Shown: positions 48,980-62,050, counted from the first letter of the stretch. The stretch is DNA of 64,000 nucleotides from Paractinoplanes bogorensis (GCF_018829635.1 NZ_JAHKKG010000017.1:62001-126000), one strand, 5' to 3'. The notes: a model not told the origin generated them from the sequence alone. Numbers and translations: made by a program.

Positions 48980-50934
48980 GCGCTCCCCGTCAACGCGAGT
49001 TCGGTACGCGCAGTCTCCACGTCGGCCGCGGCCTGTCGCAGCCGGGCCCCCGGTTCCGTGTCGAGCCCGACCGAGGCGAGCCGGTCGGTGTATCGCGCGG
49101 CCTCCTCGTCGAGCAGCTTGCCCGCCCGCAGCAGCAGGTCTTCGCGGGCCTGGGTGGCGAGCGTGCGGATGGCCTGGTCGCCGAAGATCGCCTCGAGCAC
49201 CTTCTGCGCCGCGACCGCGCTGCCGGCCCCGGCCGCGACCTCGAGGCCGGTCGGGATGAACGCGGTCGAGGTGAACACCGCGATCATCACGGCCAGACCG
49301 GCGCCGTTCACCGCGTACGCCGCCCCGCGCGCGACGATCCGCTTTTCCGCGCCCTCTTCGCGCACCAGGCCGAGCACCCACTGCTGCCAGTCGCGCACCA
49401 GGCGGTCGGCCCGCTCGGGCAGATCGGCCGCCGGACGCTGCAGCCCGGGATCGAGCAGAGCGGCGCCCGCCGGGTGGGCCTGCCAGGCCGAATAGGCCTG
49501 CTCGGCCGAGTCGGCGGCGATGCCGCGCAGCAATGTGACCAGCTGGGACTCGAGCGCCACCTGCAGGTTGCGTCCCGGCGCCGGGCGTCCGGTCAGGGCG
49601 GACACGAACCGGTCGCGCATCTGGCCGACCTTGCTTTCCAGGGTCTTGAGGAACTCGCCGGTGCCGACGAACTCCTGCCACCGGGCCAGCACCTCGCCCC
49701 GCAGCAGGCGGCCGTCGCGCAGGCCGTCGGCCATGGTCTGCCGTCCGGTGCGGTAGGCCACCGAGACCCGGTCGCCCAGCGCCTTGGCCGCCCGGGCCTG
49801 CTCGTCGGCGGCGTCGGCCAGCCCGGCGACGGCCGGACCGAGCGAGATCAGCGCGCCGTCCAGCGTCTGGCGCACCACCGCGGCGCGGGCGCTCGAGTCG
49901 GCGGCGAGCCGGCCGAACCAGTCGTGCAGCGGGGCGATCACGTCCTCGGCGATCAGGCCCTGGCCGTCGAGCCGGGTCTCGGGCAGCACGAACAGCGGGG
50001 CGCCGCCCAGGTCGCGGACGTTCAGCATGTCTTGCAGGTGGGTCGCGATCTCGGCTGCGGCCTCGGCCGGCACCCGGTCGAGGACCAGGGCGATCACCGT
50101 GCCGCGGAGCCGGGCGGTGGTCAGCAGCTCCCAAGGCACGGCGTCGGCGTAGCGGGCGGCGGTGGTGACGAACAACCACAGGTCGGCCGCGGCCAGCAGC
50201 TGGGCCGCGAGCTTGCGGTTGCGGTCGACCACCGAGTCGATGTCGGGGGCGTCGAGGAACGCCAGCCCGGCGCCGAGGGCCGGGGCCGAGACGACCTGCA
50301 GCGCGGCGGCGTCGGTGCTGGGCTCGCGGGTGCGGGTCAGGCCGGGCAGCAGCTGACCCTGCTGGAACCAGGGCAGGTCGGCCGGGTTGCTGACCAGCAC
50401 CGGCGACCGGGTGGTCGGGCGCAGCACGCCGGCCGAGCTGACCGGTGCGCGGACCAGGCTGTTGACCAGCGTCGACTTGCCGGCGCCGGTGGAGCCGCCG
50501 ACGACCACCAGCAGGGGCGCGTCGAGCCGGGCCAGGCGGGGGAGAAGGTAGTCGTCGAGCTGGGTGACCAAGGCCACGCCGATCCGCTGGGCCTCCTCGG
50601 CCGAGGGCATGACCAGCGGGTACGCCGTGCCGCCGATCGCCGCCCGCAGAGCGCTCAGGGCGTCGGCGAGCCGGCCGATCGCGGGCGGGGCCTCGGCGAG
50701 TCTGGCCGCGTCGGCCTGGGCCAGGTCGGTGGGACGCGGCTCGGGATCCTCATGTGGCTGACGGGGCACGATTGCTTCAGTACCCTCAGAGGGGCTCGCG
50801 GAATCGGCGGTCATTGTGCTGACCTGCGCTTTCTCATCCGCGGAGCCGGCCTCGGAGGCTGCGGCGGCTTCTCGCGTGGCGGCTGGTGCGGCGGACAGGG
50901 CCGACGGACCGACCGCGTCACCGTGCGTCGTCAC
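48976..50934 (-). CDS. Dynamin-like GTPase (first of pair)
   Basis: A 652-residue protein with an Ala/Ser/Glu-rich disordered N-terminus (1 to about 75), a GTPase domain with P-loop GGSTGAGKST (K153), switch motif AFLDAPDIDS and a guanine-specificity LVLDRVPAEA-like strand, a long helical region, and a hydrophobic hairpin near residue 550 (VNGAGLAVMIAVFTSTAFIP) likely to insert in membrane. The start is GTG 50934; ATG 50814 is an alternative that removes 40 disordered residues. It is divergent from dnaK. Confidence 0.83.
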   Translation of the reverse strand: MTTHGDAVGPSALSAAPAATREAAAASEAGSADEKAQVSTMTADSASPSEGTEAIVPRQPHEDPEPRPTDLAQADAARLAEAPPAIGRLADALSALRAAIGGTAYPLVMPSAEEAQRIGVALVTQLDDYLLPRLARLDAPLLVVVGGSTGAGKSTLVNSLVRAPVSSAGVLRPTTRSPVLVSNPADLPWFQQGQLLPGLTRTREPSTDAAALQVVSAPALGAGLAFLDAPDIDSVVDRNRKLAAQLLAAADLWLFVTTAARYADAVPWELLTTARLRGTVIALVLDRVPAEAAAEIATHLQDMLNVRDLGGAPLFVLPETRLDGQGLIAEDVIAPLHDWFGRLAADSSARAAVVRQTLDGALISLGPAVAGLADAADEQARAAKALGDRVSVAYRTGRQTMADGLRDGRLLRGEVLARWQEFVGTGEFLKTLESKVGQMRDRFVSALTGRPAPGRNLQVALESQLVTLLRGIAADSAEQAYSAWQAHPAGAALLDPGLQRPAADLPERADRLVRDWQQWVLGLVREEGAEKRIVARGAAYAVNGAGLAVMIAVFTSTAFIPTGLEVAAGAGSAVAAQKVLEAIFGDQAIRTLATQAREDLLLRAGKLLDEEAARYTDRLASVGLDTEPGARLRQAAADVETARTELALTGSA

Positions 50935-51065
50935 GGGTAAAGAGTGCCTGATCTATGCATGCGGGACAACAGCGGCCGGTATGCCGTGACCGGACAGGTA
51001 TCTACCGAACTTATGTGCCCGCTGTGGGGTTGCTGGCAGTTGCGCCGGGGTGACTCAACTTCGAC

Positions 51066-51111
51066 TTGACGATGTGCACTCCCGTGGCATCATTGAGTCG
51101 GTTCCACTCAA
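51066..51111 (+). promoter_or_regulatory. dnaK promoter with HspR (HAIR) operator
   Basis: TTGACG (51066-51071), 16-base spacer and CATCAT (51088-51093) precede TTGAGT-N7-ACTCAA (51093-51111), which matches the HAIR consensus core (CTTGAGT-N7-ACTCAAG) exactly in its 6-base arms. HspR bound here, with DnaK as co-repressor, would block initiation. Confidence 0.85.
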
Positions 51112-51145
51112 CCTTGTCTCATAGCGGTAAGAAGCGAGGAACACC

Positions 51146-53046
<1,901 letters not shown>

Positions 53047-53050
<4 letters not shown>

Positions 53051-53703
53051 CTGCCGCGGAGGACGAGAACGACGGTCGGGCGACCGAGCGGGTCGTCATC
53101 CGGGACCGTCGCAAGATCGACCAGCCGGAGACCAAGGCCCCCACGGCCAAGGGCAAGGCGACGGTCGGCGCCCATCGGGCGGCCGATCCCGAGGACGAGG
53201 CTCCCGTGACCGAGACTGAGAACGAGAAGCCGGACGACGAGGCCACGACCGGGGCCCAGCCCGCGCTGGGCGCCGAGCTGGAGGCGCTGCGGACCGAGCT
53301 CGACGAGCGGACGCACGACCTGCAGCGGGTCACGGCCGAGTACGCCAACTACCGCAAGCGGGTCGACCGCGACCGGGGCGCGGCCGCCGAACTGACGACG
53401 GGTGCGGTGCTGACCGCGCTGCTGCCGGTGCTGGACGACATCGACCGGGCCCGTGAGCACGGCGACCTGGTCGGTCCGTTCGCCTCGGTGGCCGAGTCGC
53501 TGACCACGGTGACCGGCAAGCTGGGGCTGGTGGCCTTCGGCGAGAAGGGCGACCCGTTCGACCCCAACCGCCACGAGGCGGTCGCTCACCAGACGTCGGC
53601 CGACGTCACCGAGCCGACCTGCATCGAGGTCATGCGCCGCGGCTACACCCTCGGCGAGCGGCTGCTGCGACCGGCCATGGTCGCGGTCGCCGACCCGGAG
53701 TGA
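53047..53703 (+). CDS. grpE: Nucleotide exchange factor GrpE
   Basis: A 218-residue co-chaperone that releases ADP from DnaK. The N-terminus (about 1-75) is charged and disordered, followed by the dimeric coiled coil (ELEALRTELDERTHDLQRVTAEYANYRKRVDRDR) and the beta-wing head (GEKGDPFDPNRHEAVAHQTS, VMRRGYTLGERLLRPAMVAV). The GTG overlaps the dnaK stop by 4 bases. A perfect 14-bp hairpin follows before dnaJ. Confidence 0.95.
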
Positions 53704-53715
53704 TCTCACACGTTC

Positions 53716-53746
53716 GTCCCGCCTGCCGCACTGCGGCAGGCGGGAC
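53716..53746 (+). other. Intra-operon hairpin between grpE and dnaJ
   Basis: GTCCCGCCTGCCGC (53716-53729) pairs perfectly with 53733-53746 around the loop ACT, ending 10-20 bases before the AGGAGG site of dnaJ. It has no T-tract. It may act as an RNA-processing or stability element that sets the DnaJ to DnaK ratio, or as a partial terminator. Confidence 0.8.
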
Positions 53747-53770
53747 CTTCCGCAGGAGGAGGGAGGCGGG

Positions 53771-54973
53771 ATGAGCTCGAAGGACTGGCTCGAGAAGGAC
53801 TTCTATGCCGTTCTCGGCGTGCCCAAGTCCGCTCCGACCGACGAGATCAAAAAGGCGTACCGGAAGCTCGCCCGCGATCTGCACCCGGACCGCAATCCCG
53901 GCAACAAGGAGGCGGAGGAGAAGTTCAAGGCCGCCTCCGAGGCCTACGACGTGCTCTCGGACGACAAGAAGCGCAAAGAGTACGACGAGATGCGGTCGCT
54001 CTTCGGCTCCGGGGCGTTCCGTCGCGGGGCTCGATCGGGAACCGGTGGCACCCAGTTCGACCCGTCCGACCTGTTCGGCGGCTTCAGCGGAGCCGGTGCC
54101 CAGGGCGGGGCGGCGGGCGACCGGCGCTTCGGCGGCGCCGGATTCTCGGACATATTCTCGTCGATATTCTCGGGCGGTGGGCCAGGTGGCGGCGCCGCCC
54201 GACGAGGGGGACCGCGTCGCGGTCGCGACGTCGAGACCGAGGTGACACTCGACTTCCCGCAGGCCGTACGCGGCACGACGCTGCCGCTCACGCTGCGCTC
54301 GGCCGGCGAGTGCGAGACCTGTCACGGCAACGGCGCCAAGCCGGGCACCTCACCGCGGACCTGTCCGCAGTGCCAGGGCAGCGGACTGATCTCGCGTAAC
54401 CAGGGGTCGTTCAGCTTCTCCGAGCCGTGCCGCGACTGCCAGGGCGCGGGGACGATCGTCGACCAGAAGTGCCCCGAGTGCCGGGGCACGGGCGGGGTCA
54501 CCAAAAACCGCACGATCAACGTCCGGTTCCCGGCCGGGGTCGCCGACGGTCAGCGCATCCGGCTCAGCGGCCGGGGCGAGCCGGGCGATCGGGGCGGGCC
54601 CGCGGGCGACCTCTATGTGCAGGTCATGGTGCGACCGGACGACTTGTTCGGGCGTACGGGTGATGACCTGACCCTGGTCGTTCCGGTCACCATTGCCGAG
54701 GCGGTGCTCGGCACGGATCTGCGAGTGCCGACGCTGGACGGCCCGGTCACCCTGCGGGTGCCGCCGGGCACGCCGAGCGGCCGCAAGCTGCGGGCGCGCG
54801 GTAAGGGAGTGCCACGTAAGGACGGGCAGCCCGGGGATCTGATCGTCACGGTTGACGTTCAGGTGCCGGGGGGTGTCACGGGGGAGGCCCGGGACGCACT
54901 GGAGCGGTTCGCGAAGCTGACCCCGCCCGCCGGGCGGGAGCGGCTCGAGGCTCGGGTGCGCCGGAATGCTTAG
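53771..54973 (+). CDS. dnaJ: Co-chaperone DnaJ
   Basis: A 400-residue type I Hsp40: J domain (1-72, HPD in DLHPDRNPG), Gly/Phe-rich linker (about 80-155), zinc-binding domain with four CXXCXGXG repeats (CETCHGNG, CPQCQGSG, CRDCQGAG, CPECRGTG) and two C-terminal beta domains. It delivers substrates to DnaK and stimulates its ATPase. AGGAGGAGGGAGG precedes the ATG. Confidence 0.97.
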   Translation: MSSKDWLEKDFYAVLGVPKSAPTDEIKKAYRKLARDLHPDRNPGNKEAEEKFKAASEAYDVLSDDKKRKEYDEMRSLFGSGAFRRGARSGTGGTQFDPSDLFGGFSGAGAQGGAAGDRRFGGAGFSDIFSSIFSGGGPGGGAARRGGPRRGRDVETEVTLDFPQAVRGTTLPLTLRSAGECETCHGNGAKPGTSPRTCPQCQGSGLISRNQGSFSFSEPCRDCQGAGTIVDQKCPECRGTGGVTKNRTINVRFPAGVADGQRIRLSGRGEPGDRGGPAGDLYVQVMVRPDDLFGRTGDDLTLVVPVTIAEAVLGTDLRVPTLDGPVTLRVPPGTPSGRKLRARGKGVPRKDGQPGDLIVTVDVQVPGGVTGEARDALERFAKLTPPAGRERLEARVRRNA

Positions 54974-54991
54974 CGAGGAGCGCGTTGCCGC

Positions 54992-55058
54992 GTTGATGAG
55001 TTCAGGCACCGAGCGCCGCCGGCGAAGCCGTCGTCGATCGGAGTCTGAACTCATCAAC
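54992..55058. other. Long inverted repeat between dnaJ and hspR
   Basis: A perfect 14-bp pair of arms, GTTGATGAGTTCAG (54992-55005) and its complement (55045-55058), enclose a 39-base GC-rich spacer. The surrounding bases (CGCG and GCCGC) are also partly symmetric. It can form a long stem in mRNA ahead of hspR. Confidence 0.85.
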
Positions 55059-55111
55059 TTGTAGCGGCGCACGCGTGATCGAGCGCATGAGCACTGAGCA
55101 GGAGGTGGGTT

Positions 55112-55546
55112 GTGCACGAGGAGATCAGCATCTCAGTTGAGCAGACCTCCGACGCAAAGGTCCTGATCATCTCGGTCGCCGCACGGCTGGCCGGGATGCA
55201 CCCGCAGACTCTCCGGCAGTACGACCGGCTCGGGCTGGTGCAGCCGGGCCGGGCCGGCGGGGGTGGGCGCCGCTACAGCGAACGGGACGTCGCGCTGCTG
55301 CGCGAGGTGCAGAAACTCAGCCAGGAGGAAGGCGTCAACCTGGCCGGGGTCAAGCGCATCATCGGCCTCGAGCAGCTGGTGGGCGACCTCCAGCAGCGGC
55401 TGGCCGAACTCGAGCACGAGCTGACCGAGGCGTACGCCCGGATCGCTCAGCTCGAAAGCCCCTACGGCGGACGAGACCTCGTCCGCCAGGAACGCCCGTC
55501 AACCGCCCTGGTCGTCTGGCGACCGCGAAGGGCATCGGACCGATAA
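55112..55546 (+). CDS. hspR: Heat-shock repressor HspR (MerR family)
   Basis: A 144-residue MerR-type regulator: helix-turn-helix (VLIISVAARLAGMHPQTLRQYDRLGLVQPGR), recognition wing GGGGRRYSERDVALLREVQKLS, and a coiled coil (LQQRLAELEHELTEAYARIAQLE). It binds HAIR sites, here upstream of dnaK and clpB, and DnaK acts as co-repressor in Streptomyces. The GTG has AGGAGG upstream. It closes the dnaK operon and is followed by a terminator. Confidence 0.95.
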   Translation: MHEEISISVEQTSDAKVLIISVAARLAGMHPQTLRQYDRLGLVQPGRAGGGGRRYSERDVALLREVQKLSQEEGVNLAGVKRIIGLEQLVGDLQQRLAELEHELTEAYARIAQLESPYGGRDLVRQERPSTALVVWRPRRASDR

Positions 55547-55548
55547 AG

Positions 55549-55577
55549 AATATGGCCCCGCTCGGCGGGGCCATATT
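55549..55577. terminator. Bidirectional terminator after hspR
   Basis: A perfect 13-bp stem (55549-55561 with 55565-55577, loop TCG) with A/T-rich outer pairs (AATATGG) between convergent genes; TTTATC follows on the minus strand. Confidence 0.85.
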
Positions 55578-55578
55578 T

Positions 55579-56025
55579 CTATCTGCGATTGAAGAGGCCT
55601 AGTCGCCTGGGGTGGCGGACCAGGCCGCCCTCGATCCAGTCGGAGTAGTCGAAGATCTCGGGCCGGCTCATCAGGACGCGGCAGTTGTGCGCCCAGATCG
55701 ACATGGGCTCGTCGCCGACCTCTTCGGCGCGCTCGACGAACTTCTTGAGCCGCCGTTTGCGCTGGCCGGACGCGTTTTGCCGGACGCCGTCGGCGGCGTA
55801 GATGTACATACAGTGCTGTGCGAAGCGGCGGGACGGGCATTGCCTGTCCATCGCCAGCTCGAAGATGGTGGGCGCGAGCACGTCACCGGAGATCAGCAGG
55901 TCCCAGTCAGGGGGCATGCCACTGAGGGGAACGGCCTCCGGATGGTAGGCCCAGGCCTGAAGCTCCTCCGGCCGAGGATCGACCGGATTAGCGAACCCGT
56001 AGAAAGTCGACTCACGCACTGCCAC
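55579..56025 (-). CDS. Hypothetical protein
   Basis: A 148-residue soluble protein (start MAVRESTFYGFANPVDPRPEE) with two cysteines and a basic middle (GQRKRRLKKFVERAEE). Residue composition is globular and the tail (SDWIEGGLVRHPRRLG) is well defined, so it is probably real. No family is recognised. Likely monocistronic, convergent with hspR. Confidence 0.65.
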   Translation of the reverse strand: MAVRESTFYGFANPVDPRPEELQAWAYHPEAVPLSGMPPDWDLLISGDVLAPTIFELAMDRQCPSRRFAQHCMYIYAADGVRQNASGQRKRRLKKFVERAEEVGDEPMSIWAHNCRVLMSRPEIFDYSDWIEGGLVRHPRRLGLFNRR

Positions 56026-56153
56026 GTCGCCGCCCGAGAAATTCTGGTAACAGTCAGTTGTCGGGAGGGAACGGTAGCGCGAACTTGATGTCTGATGGAA
56101 GTCTCACGTTCGCCTCAAATGATACTGACCAGTAGCTTTGAGCTGCCTGAACG

Positions 56154-57362
56154 TCAGTCCTCGGCCGCGAGCGGACGTACCGGAGGGGTCGAAGGCTGCC
56201 GCCACCTGCGGATAAAGGTCTTGAACCACTCGTAGTCGGGCAGACGGGCCAGCATCGGACCGGACACCACCGTGATCAAGACGTAAGCAGTGGCGAGCGG
56301 GGCCAGGCCCGGCTCGACCCCGGAGGCGACGGCGAGCCCGGCGATGACGATCGAGAACTCGCCGCGTGGCATCAGGGCCAGCCCCGCGCGCAGCCGGCCG
56401 GGCAGGGCGATGCCGACCCGCTGGGCGGCCAGATAACCGGTCAGCACCTTGGTCAGCATCGTGATCACGGCCAGGCCCAGCGCCGGCAGCAGCACCGGAG
56501 GCATGTCGACCGGGTTGGTCGAAAGGCCGAAGAAGACGAAGAAGACCGCGGCGAACAGGTCCCGCAGCGGCGACAACATCTCGGTCGCGTGGTGTGCCAC
56601 CGGTCCCGAGATCGCGATGCCGACCAGGAACGCGCCGACCGCGGCGGAGACGTTCAGCTCTTCGGCCACGCCGGCCACGAACAGGGTCAGGCCGAAGACG
56701 CCGAGCAACAGCGCCTCGGCGTCCCGGGCCGAGATCAGCGCGCTGATCTGGCGGCCGTAGCGGATCGCGACGACCAGCACGGCGAGCACGGTGACGACCG
56801 CGATGGCGAGTGCCTTGAGCCCGCCGATCAGGCCCACCCCGGCCAGCACAGCGGTGACCAGCGGCAGGTAGAAGGCCATGGCCAGGTCTTCGATGACCAG
56901 CACCGAGAGAATCACCGGCGTCTCGCGGTTACCGAGCCGGCCGAGGTCGCCCAGCACCTTGGCGATCACGCCCGAGGACGAGACCCAGGTGATGCCTGCC
57001 AGCACCAGCGCGGCCCGCCAGTCCCAGCCCATCAGAAAGGCAAAGGCAGCTCCCGGTACGGCGTTGAACAGCGCATCGATCACACCGGCGGGCGCGGCGG
57101 CGCGCAGGTTGCCGACGAGCTCGCCGGCCGAATATTCCAGGCCGAGCATGACCAGCAGCAGGATGACGCCGATGGAGGCGCCGATCTCGATGAACTCCTC
57201 GCTGGCCGAGAGCGGGATGAGGCCGCCGTGCCCGAACGCGAGCCCGGCCAGCAGGTAGAGCGGGATGGGCGACAATCCGATGCGACGACCGAGCCGGCCG
57301 AGCATTCCGAGCGCGAAGAGCAGTGCACCTACCTCGATAAGGAGGATGGTGGTGCCATGCAT
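56154..57362 (-). CDS. khtU: Cation:proton antiporter membrane subunit (CPA2, KhtU/KefB-like)
   Basis: A 402-residue membrane protein with about 12 segments: ILLIEVGALLFALGMLGRLG, LLLVMLGLEYSAGEL, WVSSSGVIAKVLGDLGRLGNRETPVIL, SVLVIEDLAMAFYLPL and LRAGLALMPRGEFSIVIAGLA, the hallmark set of monovalent cation:H+ antiporter-2 proteins. With the adjacent TrkA-C subunit it is the KhtTU type, exchanging K+ (or NH4+) for H+. The ATG overlaps the regulator's stop by one base. Confidence 0.9.
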   Translation of the reverse strand: MHGTTILLIEVGALLFALGMLGRLGRRIGLSPIPLYLLAGLAFGHGGLIPLSASEEFIEIGASIGVILLLVMLGLEYSAGELVGNLRAAAPAGVIDALFNAVPGAAFAFLMGWDWRAALVLAGITWVSSSGVIAKVLGDLGRLGNRETPVILSVLVIEDLAMAFYLPLVTAVLAGVGLIGGLKALAIAVVTVLAVLVVAIRYGRQISALISARDAEALLLGVFGLTLFVAGVAEELNVSAAVGAFLVGIAISGPVAHHATEMLSPLRDLFAAVFFVFFGLSTNPVDMPPVLLPALGLAVITMLTKVLTGYLAAQRVGIALPGRLRAGLALMPRGEFSIVIAGLAVASGVEPGLAPLATAYVLITVVSGPMLARLPDYEWFKTFIRRWRQPSTPPVRPLAAED

Positions 57363-57859
57363 CAGTCGTCGGTCTCGCCGGCCAGGATGGCGGTCACGCC
57401 GTCCAGGCCCTGCCGGGTGCCGACCGCGACCACCACGTCGTTCGCCTCGAAGACGAAGTCGGGCCCGGGCGACGCGATGACCTCGCGGTCGCGCATGACC
57501 GCCACGATCGACGAGCTGGTGCGGGTGCGGGCCCGCGTGTCACCCAGTTGGCGGCCGACGAACGGTGAACCCGCGGGCAGCGCGATCTGCTCGGTGAGCA
57601 GCCCGCCCACCTGCTGCCGCAGACCGGCCAGCTGGCCCAGCATGAGCGAGGCGCCGAGCACGTCGGCCAAGGCCTCGGCCTCGTCATCGGTCAGCGGGAT
57701 CGAGGCCAGGCACGAATCCGGGTCGTCGACGTCGTAGAGCACCAGGTCACGGCGGCCGTTGCGATGCGAGACGACCCCGACCGTACGCCCCGACGACGTG
57801 ACCAGATCATGGCGAACGCCGATACCCGGCAGCGGAGTCTGTTCCACCCGTACACGCAC
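57362..57859 (-). CDS. khtT: Antiporter regulatory subunit with TrkA-C domain (KhtT-like)
   Basis: A 165-residue protein: an N-terminal KhtT-like part (RVEQTPLPGIGVRHDLVTSSGRTVGVVSHRNG) and a C-terminal RCK-C/TrkA-C domain (VGRQLGDTRARTRTSSSIVAVMRDREVIASPGPDFVFEANDVVVAVGTRQ). TrkA-C domains bind nucleotides such as c-di-AMP; regulation of the following antiporter is inferred from the one-base gene overlap and known KhtTU pairs. The start is a GTG; further GTG codons nearby are possible. Confidence 0.9.
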   Translation of the reverse strand: MRVRVEQTPLPGIGVRHDLVTSSGRTVGVVSHRNGRRDLVLYDVDDPDSCLASIPLTDDEAEALADVLGASLMLGQLAGLRQQVGGLLTEQIALPAGSPFVGRQLGDTRARTRTSSSIVAVMRDREVIASPGPDFVFEANDVVVAVGTRQGLDGVTAILAGETDD

Positions 57860-57878
57860 GATCCCACCGTAACCCGAT

Positions 57879-59087
57879 CTAGGTGTTCTGACCCGTGCGG
57901 TTGGGGACGCGGCGGTTCCGGGCGGCCAGGATCAAGAGCAGACCCAGGACACAAAGACCGAGGTTCAGCCCGTACGCGAGACGGAAGCCGAACTGCTGCG
58001 CCAGGCCGAACGCCGGAGCGGCCAGGATCTGACCGATCGGGAACGTGTTGGTGACCAGCGTCGTGGCCCGTCCGGGGTGGCCCGGCAGCAGATCCTGCAT
58101 GTAGGAGATGCTCAGCCCGCCGAACGCCGCGATGAAGGTGGCACTGAGCAACTGGGCCGCGGCCAGCACCCAGATCGAGCCGGCCACGAGCGCGATGCCC
58201 TGATAGCCGATCGCGCAGACCACCCCGAACAGAATCAGGGCGCGCAGCGGTACGCGGGTGGAGAGCGCCCCGAAGCCGAGCATCAGCGGGATCTCGATGG
58301 CGGCGCAGAGCCCGAGGATCAGGCCGGCGTCGCGCACCGAGCCGCCCAGCTCGCGGCTGACGAAGAGCGGCATCGCCTGGACGTTCAGGGTCATCGCCGT
58401 CTGGACCACGGTGAAACCGGCGATGAGCAGCAGAATCGTCCACCGGCCGGCCTCCGGCGCGTCGGCCTCGACCGGCTCGGCGTGACCGGCCGGACGACCG
58501 ACCTCGGGCAGGAAGCGCAGCACGATGAGCGCGACGGCCACATACATGATCGCGGCCAGCCCGTACGTGTACGCGAAGCCGCGCTCGGCCAACAGCAGAG
58601 CAGCCAGCGGCGGCCCGGCCACCCAGGCGACCGAGAAGAGAGTGCGCAACGAGCTGATGCCCATGGCCGCGCGCTTGGGGTCGCCGCGTTGGAGCACCTG
58701 ACGGGCGTACGCGAAAGTCTGTGGGAAGAGGGTCCCGGCCAGGGCGGTCAGGGTGATTGTGAGCGCGAACAGCACCCAGTAGTCGCGGACGAACGCGGTG
58801 GCCGCCATGCCCGCGGCTCCGGCCAGGGCGCCGGCGATGAGCAACCGGCGGCGGATCGGGCGACGGTCCGAGAGCCGGCCGACCGCCCACGACACGGCGA
58901 CGCCGGACAGCGGGGCGACCACCAGGAAGACCGTGGTCTTGACCGGGCCCGCATGGATGGCGTCGCTCAGGAAGAGCGCCAGGTAGGGCCCGACGAACGA
59001 GGTCGAGATGCCGACCGCGACGAAGATGAGGGCGAGCGGAAGCAGACGCCTCGAAATGCGATCGGGCGCCGCGGGTGGTGCGGCCAT
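57879..59087 (-). CDS. MFS transporter, sugar-efflux-like
   Basis: A 402-residue protein with 12 predicted membrane segments and MFS loop motifs (GRLSDRRPIRRRLLIAGAL between segments 2 and 3). Sequence character (ISTSFVGPYLALFLSDAIHAGP at the start; MPLFVSRELGGSVRDAGLILGLCAAIEIPLMLGFG) resembles SET-type sugar-efflux transporters. The substrate is unknown. It lies 19 bases upstream of khtT on the same strand, so the three transporter genes may share a transcript. Confidence 0.82.
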   Translation of the reverse strand: MAAPPAAPDRISRRLLPLALIFVAVGISTSFVGPYLALFLSDAIHAGPVKTTVFLVVAPLSGVAVSWAVGRLSDRRPIRRRLLIAGALAGAAGMAATAFVRDYWVLFALTITLTALAGTLFPQTFAYARQVLQRGDPKRAAMGISSLRTLFSVAWVAGPPLAALLLAERGFAYTYGLAAIMYVAVALIVLRFLPEVGRPAGHAEPVEADAPEAGRWTILLLIAGFTVVQTAMTLNVQAMPLFVSRELGGSVRDAGLILGLCAAIEIPLMLGFGALSTRVPLRALILFGVVCAIGYQGIALVAGSIWVLAAAQLLSATFIAAFGGLSISYMQDLLPGHPGRATTLVTNTFPIGQILAAPAFGLAQQFGFRLAYGLNLGLCVLGLLLILAARNRRVPNRTGQNT

Positions 59088-59165
59088 GATTCGCTACGTT
59101 ACGGCGCTCGTCGCGGTCCCTGATCCGTTCGGTGGTGACCGTCACTGACGCTTCACTCCCACGCG

Positions 59166-59213
59166 TTGTCGCTATGGCGTGGCGGGCATAGAGTTGAGTT
59201 GAGTACGCTCAAG
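59166..59213 (+). promoter_or_regulatory. clpB promoter with HspR (HAIR) operator
   Basis: TTGTCG (59166-59171), 17-base spacer and TAGAGT (59189-59194) run into TTGAGT-N7-GCTCAAG (59194-59213), one base from the HAIR consensus. An extra TTGAGT at 59199 overlaps it, giving a duplicated half-site. This places clpB in the HspR regulon. Confidence 0.8.
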
Positions 59214-59267
59214 TCTGTGCTTGACGCGCTCACCGACTGACTACGTGATTTCCGATCAGGGGAGCAC

Positions 59268-61853
<2,586 letters not shown>

Positions 61854-61864
61854 GCCTTCCCAGG

Positions 61865-61976
61865 CGGCTGAGTGTCTGCGCACGCTTGCGCTTCTCGCGC
61901 GGCTGAGTGTCTGCGCACGCTTGCGCTTCTCGCGCGGCTGAGTGTCTACGCACGCTTGCGTTTCTCGCGCGGCTGA
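61865..61976 (+). repeat. 35-bp tandem repeat, three full copies, with conserved mini-hairpin
   Basis: Copies start at 61865, 61900 and 61935, with a partial fourth at 61970. Each starts CGGCTGAGTGTCT and holds a 5-bp hairpin around CGCT (GCGCA/TGCGC in copies 1 and 2 at 61878-61891 and 61913-61926). In copy 3 (61948-61961) it is ACGCA/TGCGT: the only two substitutions restore the pair. Confidence 0.92.
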
Positions 61977-61991
61977 GCCCGTACGGGAAAA

Positions 61992-62027
61992 GGCCCCGGG
62001 TTTGATCTTTCGATCTTGCCCGGGGCC
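61992..62027. terminator. Terminator hairpin after clpB and the tandem repeats
   Basis: A 9-bp stem (GGCCCCGGG at 61992-62000 with 62019-62027) whose loop itself contains GATC and GATC arms around TTTC. Preceded by AAAA, so on the minus strand it is followed by TTTT; it can stop both strands. Confidence 0.75.
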
Positions 62028-62050
62028 CCTCGCGTGTTCAGTTGTCAGAT

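Noticed and set aside
61865..61976. Tandem repeat considered as a CRISPR array
   Set aside because: Units are head-to-tail with no spacers, and there are no cas genes.
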